The notes under the pieces are model-generated. The model was not told the DNA's origin, did not search any database, and saw only the letters and a program-made list of their open reading frames with translations. Positions 9,970-18,224 of a DNA stretch of 64,000 nt are shown in pieces. The stretch comes from CAVSVP01 sp963731125 (GTDB lineage: Bacteria; Pseudomonadota; Gammaproteobacteria; Competibacterales; Competibacteraceae). Positions within the stretch are counted from its first letter, which is position 1. Each line of letters begins with the position of its first letter. The position numbers were made by a program, and so were the translations under genes. Where the stretch lies: assembly GCA_963731125.1 (NCBI GenBank), contig CAVSVP010000001.1, positions 1-64,000 on the forward strand. Direction: 5' to 3'.

Positions 9970-11386
9970 TAGGTCTTCGCAAATGAATTGATAGATTTAA
10001 AAAAAAATCGTGATAGAATAAAAGGTTCTTCAAAGCTGCCGGAATACTCATGCCCTCCATTAAGGGTAGACCCTTGGGTCCAGAAGCCAAAGAACTGCTG
10101 GTTTCGGTTAAAGAGTACTTTGATCGTAATAGATCAGACTTTGGCTGTCCAGAATCCAGCGCCCAAATGACCGCTGATGCGTTAGGTCTGGGGTTAGCCA
10201 CGGTCAACCGGGTGATGGCGGCTTATCATAAACATCCAGCTAGTCTGAACGCCCCGCCCCAAAGCCGAGGGCACCCGGCCTACTCGATTGCAGCCTCTCA
10301 CCAGGAAGCGGTCCGGAGCTACATTCGCCAAGCCAACCTTGAGGGTCGTCATATGACGCTGGAGAACATCAAATGGTTTCTGACCGAGCGCGCCCCCAAG
10401 GAGTCGTTTCATCTGTCTACGCTGGCCAGAACGCTAGATCGCTGGGGGTTTGAGTTTGGTAAAGGGACCCGTACCCAGCCTCTGAAAGAAAAGGATCACG
10501 TGATTGTCGCTCGGCAGCGGTATCTGAGACGGATGCGGCGCAACCGGAGTGCGAAGTCGGCCCCCTTACTGCGCCCGGAAGTGTATGTGGATGAATCATA
10601 TATCAATAAGAATCATAGCAATGATTTTGTGTGGTATTCGACCGAAGACGGTCCCTGGATTCAAAAACCGACCGGCAAAGGAGAACGGCTGATTATGCTG
10701 AATGCGATGACCTCTCAGGGCTGGGTGCCGGGGGCTAAAGTGGTGTTTAAAAGTACCCGAAAAACGGGGGATTATCATGGACAAATGACCGCCGACCTGT
10801 TTCGTCAATGGTTCGTTGATCGGCTCCTTCCTCATCTCCCGGCCCACGCCCTGATCGTGATGGACAACGCGAGTTATCACAATGTGCTGAGTGCGCATTC
10901 GGCGCCGACCCCCGCGTGTTCGAAAGAAAAAATCCGCACCTGGCTGGAGGCGAATCACATCCCTTGTCGAGACGATTGTCTGAAAGTGGAATTAGCCGAG
11001 ATGTTGAATAAACTGGCTCCGCCGCCGACCTACGTGATTGACGAGCTCGCCGCCCAGCAGGGTCATGAAGTGGTCAGAACTCCGCCTTATCACCCGGAAC
11101 TACAACCCATAGAGACGTGTTGGGGGGTGCTCAAAAATGAAGTGGCCCGGCACTGTGATTTCACCCTGGATAATTTGATGCTTCAATTAGAACAGGCGTT
11201 TGCCAAAGTGACGGCCAACACGTGCCAACATATCATTAAGAAAGTCCGATCTATTGAGGAAAGATTTTGGAGAGAAGATGCCCTGATGGATCAGGGTTTG
11301 TGAGGCTGGTTTTGTTGATAAAAAAGCCAGCTTTGTAGTATATCATAAAAAAAATCCAAAACTATCAATTCATATGCGAAGATCTA
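9970..11386 (+). mobile_element. IS630-family insertion sequence, intact (1417 bp)
   Basis: The ends match as inverted repeats: TAGGTCTTCGCAAATGAATT on the left and TAGATCTTCGCATATGAATT read inwards on the right. TA dinucleotides flank it at 9968-9969 and 11387-11388, as expected of IS630/Tc1-mariner elements that duplicate TA. It sits directly against the MITE at 11389 and appears to have used the TA created by that earlier insertion. One complete transposase gene fills it. Confidence 0.85.
10050..11303 (+). CDS. IS630-family transposase
   Basis: A 417-residue DDE transposase. The N-terminal half is a helix-turn-helix DNA-binding region (ADALGLGLATVNRVMAAY). The catalytic domain shows YVDESYINKNHS (first Asp), LIVMDNASYHN (second Asp) and PPYHPELQPIETCWGVLKN (Glu), the classic IS630 triad. 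The frame is uninterrupted and both inverted repeats are present, so the element may be mobile. ATG 10050 follows the left end by 80 bp and gives a full-length N terminus. It reads opposite to the oxidase gene it disrupts. Confidence 0.88.
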   Translation: MPSIKGRPLGPEAKELLVSVKEYFDRNRSDFGCPESSAQMTADALGLGLATVNRVMAAYHKHPASLNAPPQSRGHPAYSIAASHQEAVRSYIRQANLEGRHMTLENIKWFLTERAPKESFHLSTLARTLDRWGFEFGKGTRTQPLKEKDHVIVARQRYLRRMRRNRSAKSAPLLRPEVYVDESYINKNHSNDFVWYSTEDGPWIQKPTGKGERLIMLNAMTSQGWVPGAKVVFKSTRKTGDYHGQMTADLFRQWFVDRLLPHLPAHALIVMDNASYHNVLSAHSAPTPACSKEKIRTWLEANHIPCRDDCLKVELAEMLNKLAPPPTYVIDELAAQQGHEVVRTPPYHPELQPIETCWGVLKNEVARHCDFTLDNLMLQLEQAFAKVTANTCQHIIKKVRSIEERFWREDALMDQGL

Positions 11387-11388
11387 TA

Positions 11389-11491
11389 GTGCAGCGTCAC
11401 AGCTTAATTTTAGGGTAGATACCTTTCAAAATGACCAATATGCTGAGCTTCCATGGATCGACAACCCTAATTTTTAGTCATGACGCTGCAC
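11389..11491. mobile_element. 103-bp MITE inside the oxidase gene
   Basis: A short non-coding element with inverted ends GTGCAGCGTCA at 11389 and TGACGCTGCAC ending at 11491, with weaker pairing continuing inwards (an AATTTTAGGGT-type stretch on the left, its counterpart on the right). TA flanks it on both sides (11387-11388 and 11492-11493). Its size, lack of coding capacity and TA duplication fit a mariner/IS630-type miniature element. It introduces a TGA stop right after the oxidase signal peptide. A parent transposon with these ends is not visible in the window. Confidence 0.75.
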
Positions 11492-11707
11492 TAGATGCCA
11501 GCATAATCCAAAATGCCCACAGGCAAATTGACTGGATCCGAACAGGAGAACAGCGAAATTCGTGGCTGCCAATTTTCATGGCTCCTCCTCTAGGTCACTC
11601 GTGAGTGACATGGCATTGAACTGCGGCCCACACGTGGAAACGCATGGGTTCTTCTCACCGTTTCCTTAGCGAGTGGTTAGTTCGACTGTTTTAGATTAGC
11701 CTCTTGT

Positions 11708-11860
11708 TTATGCCCAGCCTGCACGAGGGACGTTCTGCCCACGAAATCGTGCAACGTGCAGACGTCGGGGGTTGTTCTGTGCGTGCGCCGACGTTGGGGC
11801 CAAGCCTAAGGCCAACGCGGTGGCAAGCAGCAGGGCGAATCCAGCGGTGAAGCGCTTCAT
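11708..11860 (-). CDS. Small secreted protein of unknown function
   Basis: A 50-residue frame starting at ATG 11860 with GAGGAG about 8 bp upstream. Residues 1-27 are a good signal peptide (KRFTAGFALLLATALALGLA, then PTSAHAQ with an AxA cleavage site), leaving a basic mature peptide of about 23 residues with five arginines. It lies 129 bp upstream of the oxidase start and reads the same way, so both may have shared a transcript. Either a genuine small exported peptide or the 5' remnant of a longer gene; no family recognised. Confidence 0.5.
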   Translation of the reverse strand: MKRFTAGFALLLATALALGLAPTSAHAQNNPRRLHVARFRGQNVPRAGWA

Positions 11861-11982
11861 CTCTGACTCCTCAACGTTATTATAGATCCAGAAATTGATA
11901 TTCAAACAATCTAGACAGTCAGCTTTTTTTCAACACTGAACGCATACGGTTTTGCCCTCGGTAAGGAAACGCTTTTAGTGTC

Positions 11983-11988
11983 TATACT
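11983..11988 (+). promoter_or_regulatory. Possible -10 element for phaEC
   Basis: TATACT about 42 bp before the phaE start in an AT-rich stretch. No good -35 hexamer lies at normal spacing, so this is only a candidate. Confidence 0.3.
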
Positions 11989-12029
11989 TTATAAAAAATT
12001 TCTCACCCCCAAACGGAGGAGTACACGGC

Positions 12030-13184
12030 ATGGCCGAGCAACCAAAATTTTCTGAATTTGCATCTCCGGCGGGACTACTGGATGCCCAGCAGCAATACTG
12101 GGATGCCTGGATGTCCCTGCTGCATCAATCCATGAACCAGGCCGGCGAGGCTGCCGGGCGCACCACTCCGGCCACCTGGTCCGACGCCTTTAAGCATTGG
12201 TGGGAAACAGTCGCACCCACTTATGCCAAGGCCGATTCCAATATGTTGGATAAGTTGATCCCCCAGGGACAGACCTTTTTAGTCTTTGGAGAACAGATCA
12301 CCAAGATTCTGCAAACCATGCAGGATGGCCTCAAAGGCGAGGATGATTGGCAAAAGATCCTAGGCCAGAGTTTCGATAGCCTGCGGGAGACCTTCTTCCA
12401 GCCTTTTCAGGGCCAGGATGAAGCCCGCCCGGGTCTTGCTGCTTTTTGGGGTCTACCCCTGGACACTTGGCAGCGGGTGTCATCGTCTTTGTCCATCTTT
12501 CCCGGCGATATCCTGCAGGCCATGCGCGAAAAGAGCTATCAGCCGACGGACCTCACCGGAAAACTGGAAAAGGCCTTGGAGATGCCCGCCCTAGGCTATC
12601 ACCGGGAGTCGCAAGAACAGCTTCAGCAGGGCGGTCGCCTCTGGCTTTCGTACCAGAAGGCCTATTGGAAGTACGCCCAACTCCTCCAGCGCTCCGCCCA
12701 ACGGTCCCTGGATCTTCTTCAGGAAAAGCTGGTCAAGATGGCGCAGGAGGGACAGGCGGTGGATTCCCTGCGAACTTTATTCAAACTCTGGGTGGATTGC
12801 AGCGAAGAGGCTTATGGAGAGGTAATGCGCAGTCCCGAATACGGCCAGACTTACGGGCAAATGATCAACGCTTTGATGCGCTTTAAGCAGCACGGCCAGA
12901 TGATGGTGAATGAAACCCTAAGCGCCCTTAAAATCCCCAACCGCATGGAACTGGATACCGCTCACGCCCGTCTGCAGGAGACCCGTCGCGCCCTTTGCCA
13001 TCTAGAGGAGAAGGCCGGTTTTGCCGACGCCGAAGCGATAGGACGGCTGTTTAATCGCCTTCAGGAAGAGATCAGCACCTTGCGGGAAGAGGTGCAGACC
13101 CTAAAAAGCGCCAAGGAAACTACCACTCGTAAGCGCCGCACCGCGACTTCGAAGAAGATCACCACCAAGACCCAGGGAGAATAG
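12030..13184 (+). CDS. phaE: Class III polyhydroxyalkanoate synthase subunit PhaE
   Basis: A 384-residue PhaE protein, the non-catalytic partner of class III PHA synthase, which makes polyhydroxybutyrate at the granule surface. It is mostly helical and tryptophan- and glutamine-rich at the N terminus (QQQYWDAWMSLLHQS), with a long coiled-coil C terminus (NRLQEEISTLREEVQTLKSA) ending in a lysine/threonine-rich tail. ATG 12030 follows GGAGG at 12016-12020. The stop is immediately followed by the phaC start, so both are translated from one message. Length and order phaE-phaC match purple sulfur bacteria; Bacillus uses PhaR instead. Confidence 0.88.
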   Translation: MAEQPKFSEFASPAGLLDAQQQYWDAWMSLLHQSMNQAGEAAGRTTPATWSDAFKHWWETVAPTYAKADSNMLDKLIPQGQTFLVFGEQITKILQTMQDGLKGEDDWQKILGQSFDSLRETFFQPFQGQDEARPGLAAFWGLPLDTWQRVSSSLSIFPGDILQAMREKSYQPTDLTGKLEKALEMPALGYHRESQEQLQQGGRLWLSYQKAYWKYAQLLQRSAQRSLDLLQEKLVKMAQEGQAVDSLRTLFKLWVDCSEEAYGEVMRSPEYGQTYGQMINALMRFKQHGQMMVNETLSALKIPNRMELDTAHARLQETRRALCHLEEKAGFADAEAIGRLFNRLQEEISTLREEVQTLKSAKETTTRKRRTATSKKITTKTQGE

Positions 13185-14252
13185 ATGATGCCGCCCATTA
13201 ACATTAAACCCGACCAAGCTGTTCAGGAACTCATGGAGTTCACTAAGAAATTGTCCAAGGGAGTAAACACCCTAGGCAAGATCGGCGAGGTCGACGTGGG
13301 AACTTCCCCTAGGGTTCCCGTCTATCGGGAGGATAGAGTGGTCGTGTACCACTATCTTCCCAAGGTGGGGAATCCCCACCCGATACCGCTTTTGATTGTT
13401 TATGCCCTGGTCAACCGACCCTATATGATGGACCTGGAGGAGGGCCGTTCTTTGATTCAGGGTCTTCTAGAGGCCGGGATCGATGTTTATTTGGTCGACT
13501 GGGGCTATGCCAATGACGCCGATCGTTATGTGACCCTGGAAGACTATGTGAGCGGCTATATCCGCCACTGCGTGGACTATGTGCGCAGCAAACATAACCT
13601 TGCACAGATCAATCTCCTGGGCGTGTGTCAGGGCGGGACATTGAGCCTATGCTTTAGTGCGCTGTATCCGGAAAGGGTCAAAAACCTGATTCCCATGGTC
13701 ACCCCAGTAGACTTTCATACTCCAGATAACCAGTTGACCCATTTAGTAAAAAACCTCGATGTGGACCTCTTGGTGCATACCCTGGGCAACGTGCCGGGAG
13801 AGATGCTGAACTTTCTTTTCCTCTCCCTAAATCCCTTTCGGCTTACCGGCCAAAAATACGTGGATCTAGTGGACATCTTGGAGGACGAGGCAGCCTTGAA
13901 GAACTTCCTGCGTATGGAAAAATGGATCTTTGACAGCCCTGATCAGGCCGGCGAGGCCTTTCGCCAGTTTATCAAGCAGTTCTTTCAGGACAACAAGCTG
14001 ATCAAGGGCGAGGCCATGATTGGAGAACGAAGGGTAAGCCTTAAGGATATCACCATGCCGGTATTAAACGTCTATGCCAACAAGGACCATCTGGTACCGC
14101 CGTTATCATCCCAGGCCCTGAAAAATCAGGTGGGTAGCTCGGATTATTCTGAGTTGTCCTTTAAGGGCGGTCATATCGGCATCTACGTCAGTGGACGCTC
14201 CCAGCGGGAGGTGCCGCCGACCATTGCCAATTGGCTAAATGAGCGGGGTTGA
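13185..14252 (+). CDS. phaC: Class III polyhydroxyalkanoate synthase catalytic subunit PhaC
   Basis: A 355-residue PHA synthase that polymerises (R)-3-hydroxyacyl-CoA into polyester with PhaE. The lipase-like box is GVCQGG with catalytic Cys148; Asp301 in NKDHLVPP and His330 in KGGHIG complete the triad, each within one residue of the numbering known for the Allochromatium enzyme. The short length marks class III, not the 560-600 residues of class I and II enzymes. It starts at the first base after the phaE stop. No phasin, phaA or phaB gene is in the window. Confidence 0.92.
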   Translation: MMPPINIKPDQAVQELMEFTKKLSKGVNTLGKIGEVDVGTSPRVPVYREDRVVVYHYLPKVGNPHPIPLLIVYALVNRPYMMDLEEGRSLIQGLLEAGIDVYLVDWGYANDADRYVTLEDYVSGYIRHCVDYVRSKHNLAQINLLGVCQGGTLSLCFSALYPERVKNLIPMVTPVDFHTPDNQLTHLVKNLDVDLLVHTLGNVPGEMLNFLFLSLNPFRLTGQKYVDLVDILEDEAALKNFLRMEKWIFDSPDQAGEAFRQFIKQFFQDNKLIKGEAMIGERRVSLKDITMPVLNVYANKDHLVPPLSSQALKNQVGSSDYSELSFKGGHIGIYVSGRSQREVPPTIANWLNERG

Positions 14253-14338
14253 AGCCTTAGGAAAGCAACCGCTTCCAAAGCCGCTTTCCGTCAGAGCCAA
14301 AAGATTCGCAAAACTGCGGGCGTGTCACCACGGATTGC

Positions 14339-14845
14339 TTAACTCCCGGGCTTAGGGTTAGCGGTATCTACGTGTGGATCTGATGCAGTTTCAGTCTTGG
14401 TAGCTTCTTCGTGCCTAGCCTGATCAACCGCTTGCAGGAAGGGAGCTTCATATTCTTCTTCTAACTCCTCCAGCAGCGTTTTCGTCTCATCCAGCTCGTT
14501 ATGCAGCGCTGTATTTTCCGTTTCTATTGCTGTGAGCGCCTGGTGAAGCTCGTGTAAAGCATCCAGAACGGCTTTGGGGGGATGCCGTTCATCGAAAGCC
14601 GTTATCAGGATATCCTGAAGCCTATAGAAAGCCTGTGCTACTTTGGGAGAAAGGGGGTCGACCGATATAGCCTTATTTCGCCAATCCTGAATCACTTTAG
14701 CTCTGCCGTAATTTCGACCGCGTTCATCCTTACGCCGAGCCAGCTTATCCATCTCTTCTACTACATCTACCGGTAAGCAAACCTCTATCCGTTTAACACC
14801 AGATTTTGCTAACCATGCTCGTTGATAATCTACTTTGCGTTTCAT
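14339..14845 (-). CDS. Probable ribbon-helix-helix DNA-binding protein with coiled coil
   Basis: A 168-residue protein from the ATG at 14845 (MKRKVDYQRAWLAKSGVKRI). The segment VKRIEVCLPVDVVEEMDKLA has the strand-helix pattern of a ribbon-helix-helix domain, followed by a basic loop (RRKDERGRNYGR). The C-terminal half is acidic and strongly predicted coiled coil (ENTALHNELDETKTLLEELE). A perfect palindrome overlapping a TATACT lies 44-57 bp upstream of the start, which suggests autoregulation. It looks like a plasmid- or phage-derived regulator; no family name can be given. Confidence 0.55.
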   Translation of the reverse strand: MKRKVDYQRAWLAKSGVKRIEVCLPVDVVEEMDKLARRKDERGRNYGRAKVIQDWRNKAISVDPLSPKVAQAFYRLQDILITAFDERHPPKAVLDALHELHQALTAIETENTALHNELDETKTLLEELEEEYEAPFLQAVDQARHEEATKTETASDPHVDTANPKPGS

Positions 14846-14888
14846 GAAGTGTAAAAGCCCGAAGAAAAAGGTTAACCTTCGAATCAGT

Positions 14889-14902
14889 ACAAGTATACTT
14901 GT
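14889..14902. promoter_or_regulatory. 14-bp palindrome, candidate operator over a -10 box
   Basis: ACAAGTATACTTGT is a perfect palindrome 44-57 bp upstream of the leftward regulator-like gene. On the minus strand it contains TATACT, a near-consensus -10 element, with a weak -35 (GACTTG) 17 bp before it. A repressor bound here would block transcription, consistent with self-repression by a ribbon-helix-helix protein. Confidence 0.45.
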
Positions 14903-15070
14903 TGAAATGAAGATCAAGTCTGATGTGATCGGTCTGCCCATCGGTGAACGTAGCCAAACGACGAACAGCTTTCGCTGAATTCAGCTGCGCATCATTACTC
15001 CCATGAAATGTGCCACCAACTAAAGAGCCTATCATGCACAGGGATTTTTCTATAGGCTCCTTAAACAGCT

Positions 15071-16363
15071 ATGATAACGTTTAATGTTTCTATTTCTATA
15101 ATAATTCTCTTGATCCATGTAATCTTATACATGCTAGGGTTGCGGGTTATCGAGATTGACAATTACTGGCAGCTCCCAGATTTAGAAATACTAAACGCTG
15201 ATCCTTTCAACACTTTATTTTTTCTGCATAGCAATCCGCCTTTATTAAGTTTTATCTTTTGGTTTCTTGACTATTCAACCAATGGAAATAAATATTTTGC
15301 ATTTAACTTAATATTACCCATACTGCACGTTATTTCTTTTAATCTGTTTACGCTTTCTTTATCTAATCTTCGTGCAGATAAAAAAATATCAAGAATCTTT
15401 ACCGTGTTGTTTTTTATAAACCCATTAATTTTTATATATTTTTTGTATCCATTTTATCCCACGTTCATATTCTTTTCATCTACTGTAATGATATACGCAA
15501 TCACATTGAATTGTTCAATAGAAAAAAAATTACTCTATTTAACCGCAACGTTATCCTTTAACTCACTCATAAGGGCCTCGTATCATATCGTAATAGTCCT
15601 TTTTTTTATTTTTCCCTTCTTTCTAAAGGCGAACAAAAAAACCAAAGCGATTTGTATATTAATACTACTCCTACCTCTAAGCATTTATACTAAAAATTAT
15701 ATTTTGTACGATTTTTTCTCAACCTCAAGCTGGTTAGGATTAAATATAGCAAATCATATTCCACTTGATGCGCAACATAAGGTTATTTCGAAGTATCCCA
15801 GATATTCACCGCTTAGCACCTACAAAAATCAACCTCAGCTTTGGAGCATTATCGAATCAAAAAGTAAAAAATATAACTATCATCAAAGTTTAAATAAAAA
15901 TGATTTCAATAATTATAGATACATTGTAATAGCCAGATTATTTTTAGAAGACGTAAGAAATAACTATAATTTATTATATTCTGTACGGTACGCTTTAGAT
16001 GGGGTCATGAAGTTTTTCGAAAGTCCGGCGGATTACTATCACTTTTTATCTTCTGTCTCTGATAGTTTTTTTTTGAAAGATATCTTTGATCTACCAGATA
16101 TAAAAATTTATCAAAGAGAATTGGATTTAAGTTGGTACTACTTTTTCTATATTTTAACTATTTTATATTACTCGGTTAAATTTAAGGAATTAGATTTTTC
16201 CTTACGCTATCTGTTTATCTACTTATGTGTGTTTACTTTTCTGTATATACTTGTAGATAATAGAGAAAGCATGAGAATGCGATTTGAAATCGAACCAATT
16301 TACATGTTCTTATTTGTGCTTATGTTAAGTCGTCTATTTCGGTCTCATCAGGACTCTGGGTAA
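15071..16363 (+). CDS. AT-rich multi-spanning membrane protein, GT-C glycosyltransferase-like
   Basis: A 430-residue integral membrane protein with about ten hydrophobic segments. The first loop, between membrane segments 1 and 2, reads IDNYWQLPDLEILNADPF and then HSNPPLLSFIFWF, which resembles the acidic-loop layout of GT-C (PMT/GT39-like) transferases that use polyprenyl-phosphate sugars. A soluble-looking stretch (residues about 235-330) precedes the last segments. Codon use is strikingly AT-rich (many AAA, ATA, TTA, TTT codons), unlike all neighbours, so the gene was probably acquired. Enzyme activity is an inference; it could be a flippase-like or O-antigen-related protein. Confidence 0.6.
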   Translation: MITFNVSISIIILLIHVILYMLGLRVIEIDNYWQLPDLEILNADPFNTLFFLHSNPPLLSFIFWFLDYSTNGNKYFAFNLILPILHVISFNLFTLSLSNLRADKKISRIFTVLFFINPLIFIYFLYPFYPTFIFFSSTVMIYAITLNCSIEKKLLYLTATLSFNSLIRASYHIVIVLFFIFPFFLKANKKTKAICILILLLPLSIYTKNYILYDFFSTSSWLGLNIANHIPLDAQHKVISKYPRYSPLSTYKNQPQLWSIIESKSKKYNYHQSLNKNDFNNYRYIVIARLFLEDVRNNYNLLYSVRYALDGVMKFFESPADYYHFLSSVSDSFFLKDIFDLPDIKIYQRELDLSWYYFFYILTILYYSVKFKELDFSLRYLFIYLCVFTFLYILVDNRESMRMRFEIEPIYMFLFVLMLSRLFRSHQDSG

Positions 16364-16489
16364 GCCAGACTCTGCTAAGCATATCAGTACATCAGCCCGG
16401 CTGCGGTGCTAGGTCAGGCGCCGCCGTCATGGCACTGTTGAACTGATCAAGCTCACTTGCTCACTTGCTTCACTTTGGAAATACAAACT

Positions 16490-16738
16490 GTGAAAAACCA
16501 TTTTCTAATCCTGATCACTATCGTTTTCATTACCAGCCTATGGGGTTTCCCCTTGCCCGCCTCAGCCTATTTAGGGCCTGGCGCCGGGATTTCCGCTATT
16601 GGCGCTCTGCTGGCACTTTTTGCCGCAATCGCCGTGGCGATCTTCGGTTTTCTGTGGTACCCAATCAAGCGGCTCAGACGCAAGAAGCAGGCAACGCCTA
16701 AAACCGACCCGTCTAAAGCCGGTGAGAGCGAAGAATGA
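16490..16738 (+). CDS. Small membrane protein with signal-like N terminus
   Basis: From GTG 16490 an 82-residue protein: a hydrophobic leader (FLILITIVFITSLWGF), the motif SAYLGPGAGISAIGALLALF, a second membrane segment and a basic tail (YPIKRLRRKKQ). An AYLGPGxG motif after the leader is common in small proteins found beside sulfotransferase or glycan genes. Its stop overlaps the next start (ATGATG), so the two are translationally coupled. A longer start at 16457 is possible but has no better ribosome-binding site. Confidence 0.6.
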   Translation: MKNHFLILITIVFITSLWGFPLPASAYLGPGAGISAIGALLALFAAIAVAIFGFLWYPIKRLRRKKQATPKTDPSKAGESEE

Positions 16739-17112
16739 TGTCACTTGCCGGGGCTACCTTGCTTGTCATCGGATTTGTTGTACTCAGCAAGATCTTCGGC
16801 CTCATTCAAAAATCTACCGCCGTGATCGATGTGGCAAAGCTGGCCTTGACGGATCTTCGCAATCCAGGGCTAGACGACGATGCCAAGGAAATTGCCCTGC
16901 AGAGGCATGCCAAACGCCTGTTCGGGCTCTTTTTACTCCTTACTCTTGGCGGCGCTGCTGCACTTTTTCTTCCGGTGGGTTTAATCTGGCTCCTTGAACA
17001 ATTGGGCCTGCTGTCTTTTAACGCCGTCATCGACACGACTTTATCTTGGGAATTTTTGCTCGCGAGTACCCTGCTCGCGCTTGCAATCTTGTGGATCGCC
17101 CGGAAGCATTGA
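16735..17112 (+). CDS. Membrane protein with two or three hydrophobic segments
   Basis: A 125-residue protein: an N-terminal membrane helix (ATLLVIGFVVLSKIFGL), a soluble stretch with LTDLRNPGLDDDAKEIALQR, then two C-terminal membrane helices. It overlaps the preceding gene and its TGA overlaps the ATG of the sulfotransferase gene, so the three form a coupled operon. No named family recognised; the position suggests it holds the sulfotransferase at the membrane or works with it. Confidence 0.6.
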   Translation: MMSLAGATLLVIGFVVLSKIFGLIQKSTAVIDVAKLALTDLRNPGLDDDAKEIALQRHAKRLFGLFLLLTLGGAAALFLPVGLIWLLEQLGLLSFNAVIDTTLSWEFLLASTLLALAILWIARKH

Positions 17113-18194
17113 TGATGGCATTCGCGAACCGTTACTCGGCCCTGGATCGTGCGCTGCACCGGTTGGCCTTTCTGACCCGGCCGGCTCAGCTGGTGCTTGC
17201 TGACGTTGAAGAGCGACTTTTCGAAACACGCTTAGCTGAGATTGTGGTGCAAAAGCCCGTTTTTATCACCGCGCTTCCCAGAGCCGGCACGACGCTGTTG
17301 CTGGAGATGTGCGTGACACCGGCAGGATTCGCCTCACACCGCTACCGGGATATGCCATTTGTCCTTTGCCCGATGCTGTGGGAGCGTTTTTCGACACGCT
17401 TCCGGCAGTCGGACGCTCCCCGAGAACGGGCTCACGGTGATGGCATGTTGGTCAGTGTCGACAGCCCGGAAGCCTTTGAGGAGATGGTGTGGCGGGCGTT
17501 TTGGAAGCGGCATTATGCCGCTGACCATATCGTTCCCTGGAGCCAGGAAGAAGACCCCGAATTTAGTGACTTCCTACGTAGCCACGTCCGTAAAATTATC
17601 GCGCTACGCCGCTCTGGGACTGGCCCCACAGGTCGCTACGTCTCTAAGAACAACCTGAATATTGCCCGCATCGAAACGTTGCGCCGCATTTTCCCGGACG
17701 CCATTGTCTTAATACCCTTTCGTGATCCGTTGCAACACGCTGCTTCCCTTCTGCGCCAGCACAGAAATTTTCTTACCATCCACAGCCGCGATCGCTTCGC
17801 CCGGGACTATATGGCAGCAATAGGCCATTACGATTTCGGCGCCAATCTGCGACCGATTAACTTTGACGCCTGGTTCACTTCTACTCAAGCAACGGCACCG
17901 ACCACATTGGCGTTTTGGCTCGAGTATTGGACGGCCACTTATCGTCACCTGCTCGCGCAGATCGACAACCGTGTACGGCTGCTTTCCTATGAGGCTCTCT
18001 GTAACGAGCCCACCGCCGGCCTGGAGCAAATCGCCGATGTTCTCGAGATCGACGCACGTGCTGATTTCATCGATCAGGCAAGCCGGTTACGCCTCGTTAA
18101 GCCACATCCTGTGGACACCGGCACCGTGGACCCAACCATTTTGCAGCAAGCTACCGCGTTACACGGAGATCTGAACACAGCCTCGCTGGTCTGA
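17112..18194 (+). CDS. PAPS-dependent sulfotransferase
   Basis: A 360-residue sulfotransferase-family protein that would transfer sulfate from PAPS to an acceptor. The 5'-phosphosulfate loop is FITALPRAGTTLLLEM (residues about 51-66) and the 3'-phosphate site is in VLIPFRDPLQHAASLLRQH (Arg-Asp and Ser). The start overlaps the preceding stop (TGATG). It is the third gene of a coupled operon with two small membrane proteins, downstream of a glycosyltransferase-like membrane protein, so the acceptor may be a surface glycan or lipid. No PAPS synthesis genes lie nearby. Confidence 0.75.
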   Translation: MMAFANRYSALDRALHRLAFLTRPAQLVLADVEERLFETRLAEIVVQKPVFITALPRAGTTLLLEMCVTPAGFASHRYRDMPFVLCPMLWERFSTRFRQSDAPRERAHGDGMLVSVDSPEAFEEMVWRAFWKRHYAADHIVPWSQEEDPEFSDFLRSHVRKIIALRRSGTGPTGRYVSKNNLNIARIETLRRIFPDAIVLIPFRDPLQHAASLLRQHRNFLTIHSRDRFARDYMAAIGHYDFGANLRPINFDAWFTSTQATAPTTLAFWLEYWTATYRHLLAQIDNRVRLLSYEALCNEPTAGLEQIADVLEIDARADFIDQASRLRLVKPHPVDTGTVDPTILQQATALHGDLNTASLV

Positions 18195-18224
18195 AGACGC
18201 CCCAATCCTCAATTTTCTTGTCCT

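Larger units (their letters stand above)
8523..11579 (-). pseudogene. Multicopper oxidase gene split by a MITE and an IS630 element
   Basis: The body (9969-8523) encodes a multicopper oxidase with all copper-binding motifs: NLHTHGWNVSP, YWYHPHAH, EWHVFHIHQTDF and FVAHCHIGAHEDNGMM (type 1 Cys, His and Met). The signal peptide lies beyond the insertions: ATG at 11579, preceded by GAGGAGGA at 11583-11590, encoding MKIGSHEFRC and a hydrophobic stretch to WIMLAS. Removing the MITE (11389-11491), the IS (9970-11386) and extra TA copies joins the halves in frame as MLASSSPATADRPEFDHHPG and gives 510 residues. An internal ATG at 9833 could yield only a leaderless protein missing about 75 residues. 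The oxidase was exported; substrate unknown. Confidence 0.85.

Noticed and set aside
14253..14338. Hairpin after phaC as terminator
   Set aside because: GGAAAGC and GCTTTCC could pair but the loop is long and no T-run follows.
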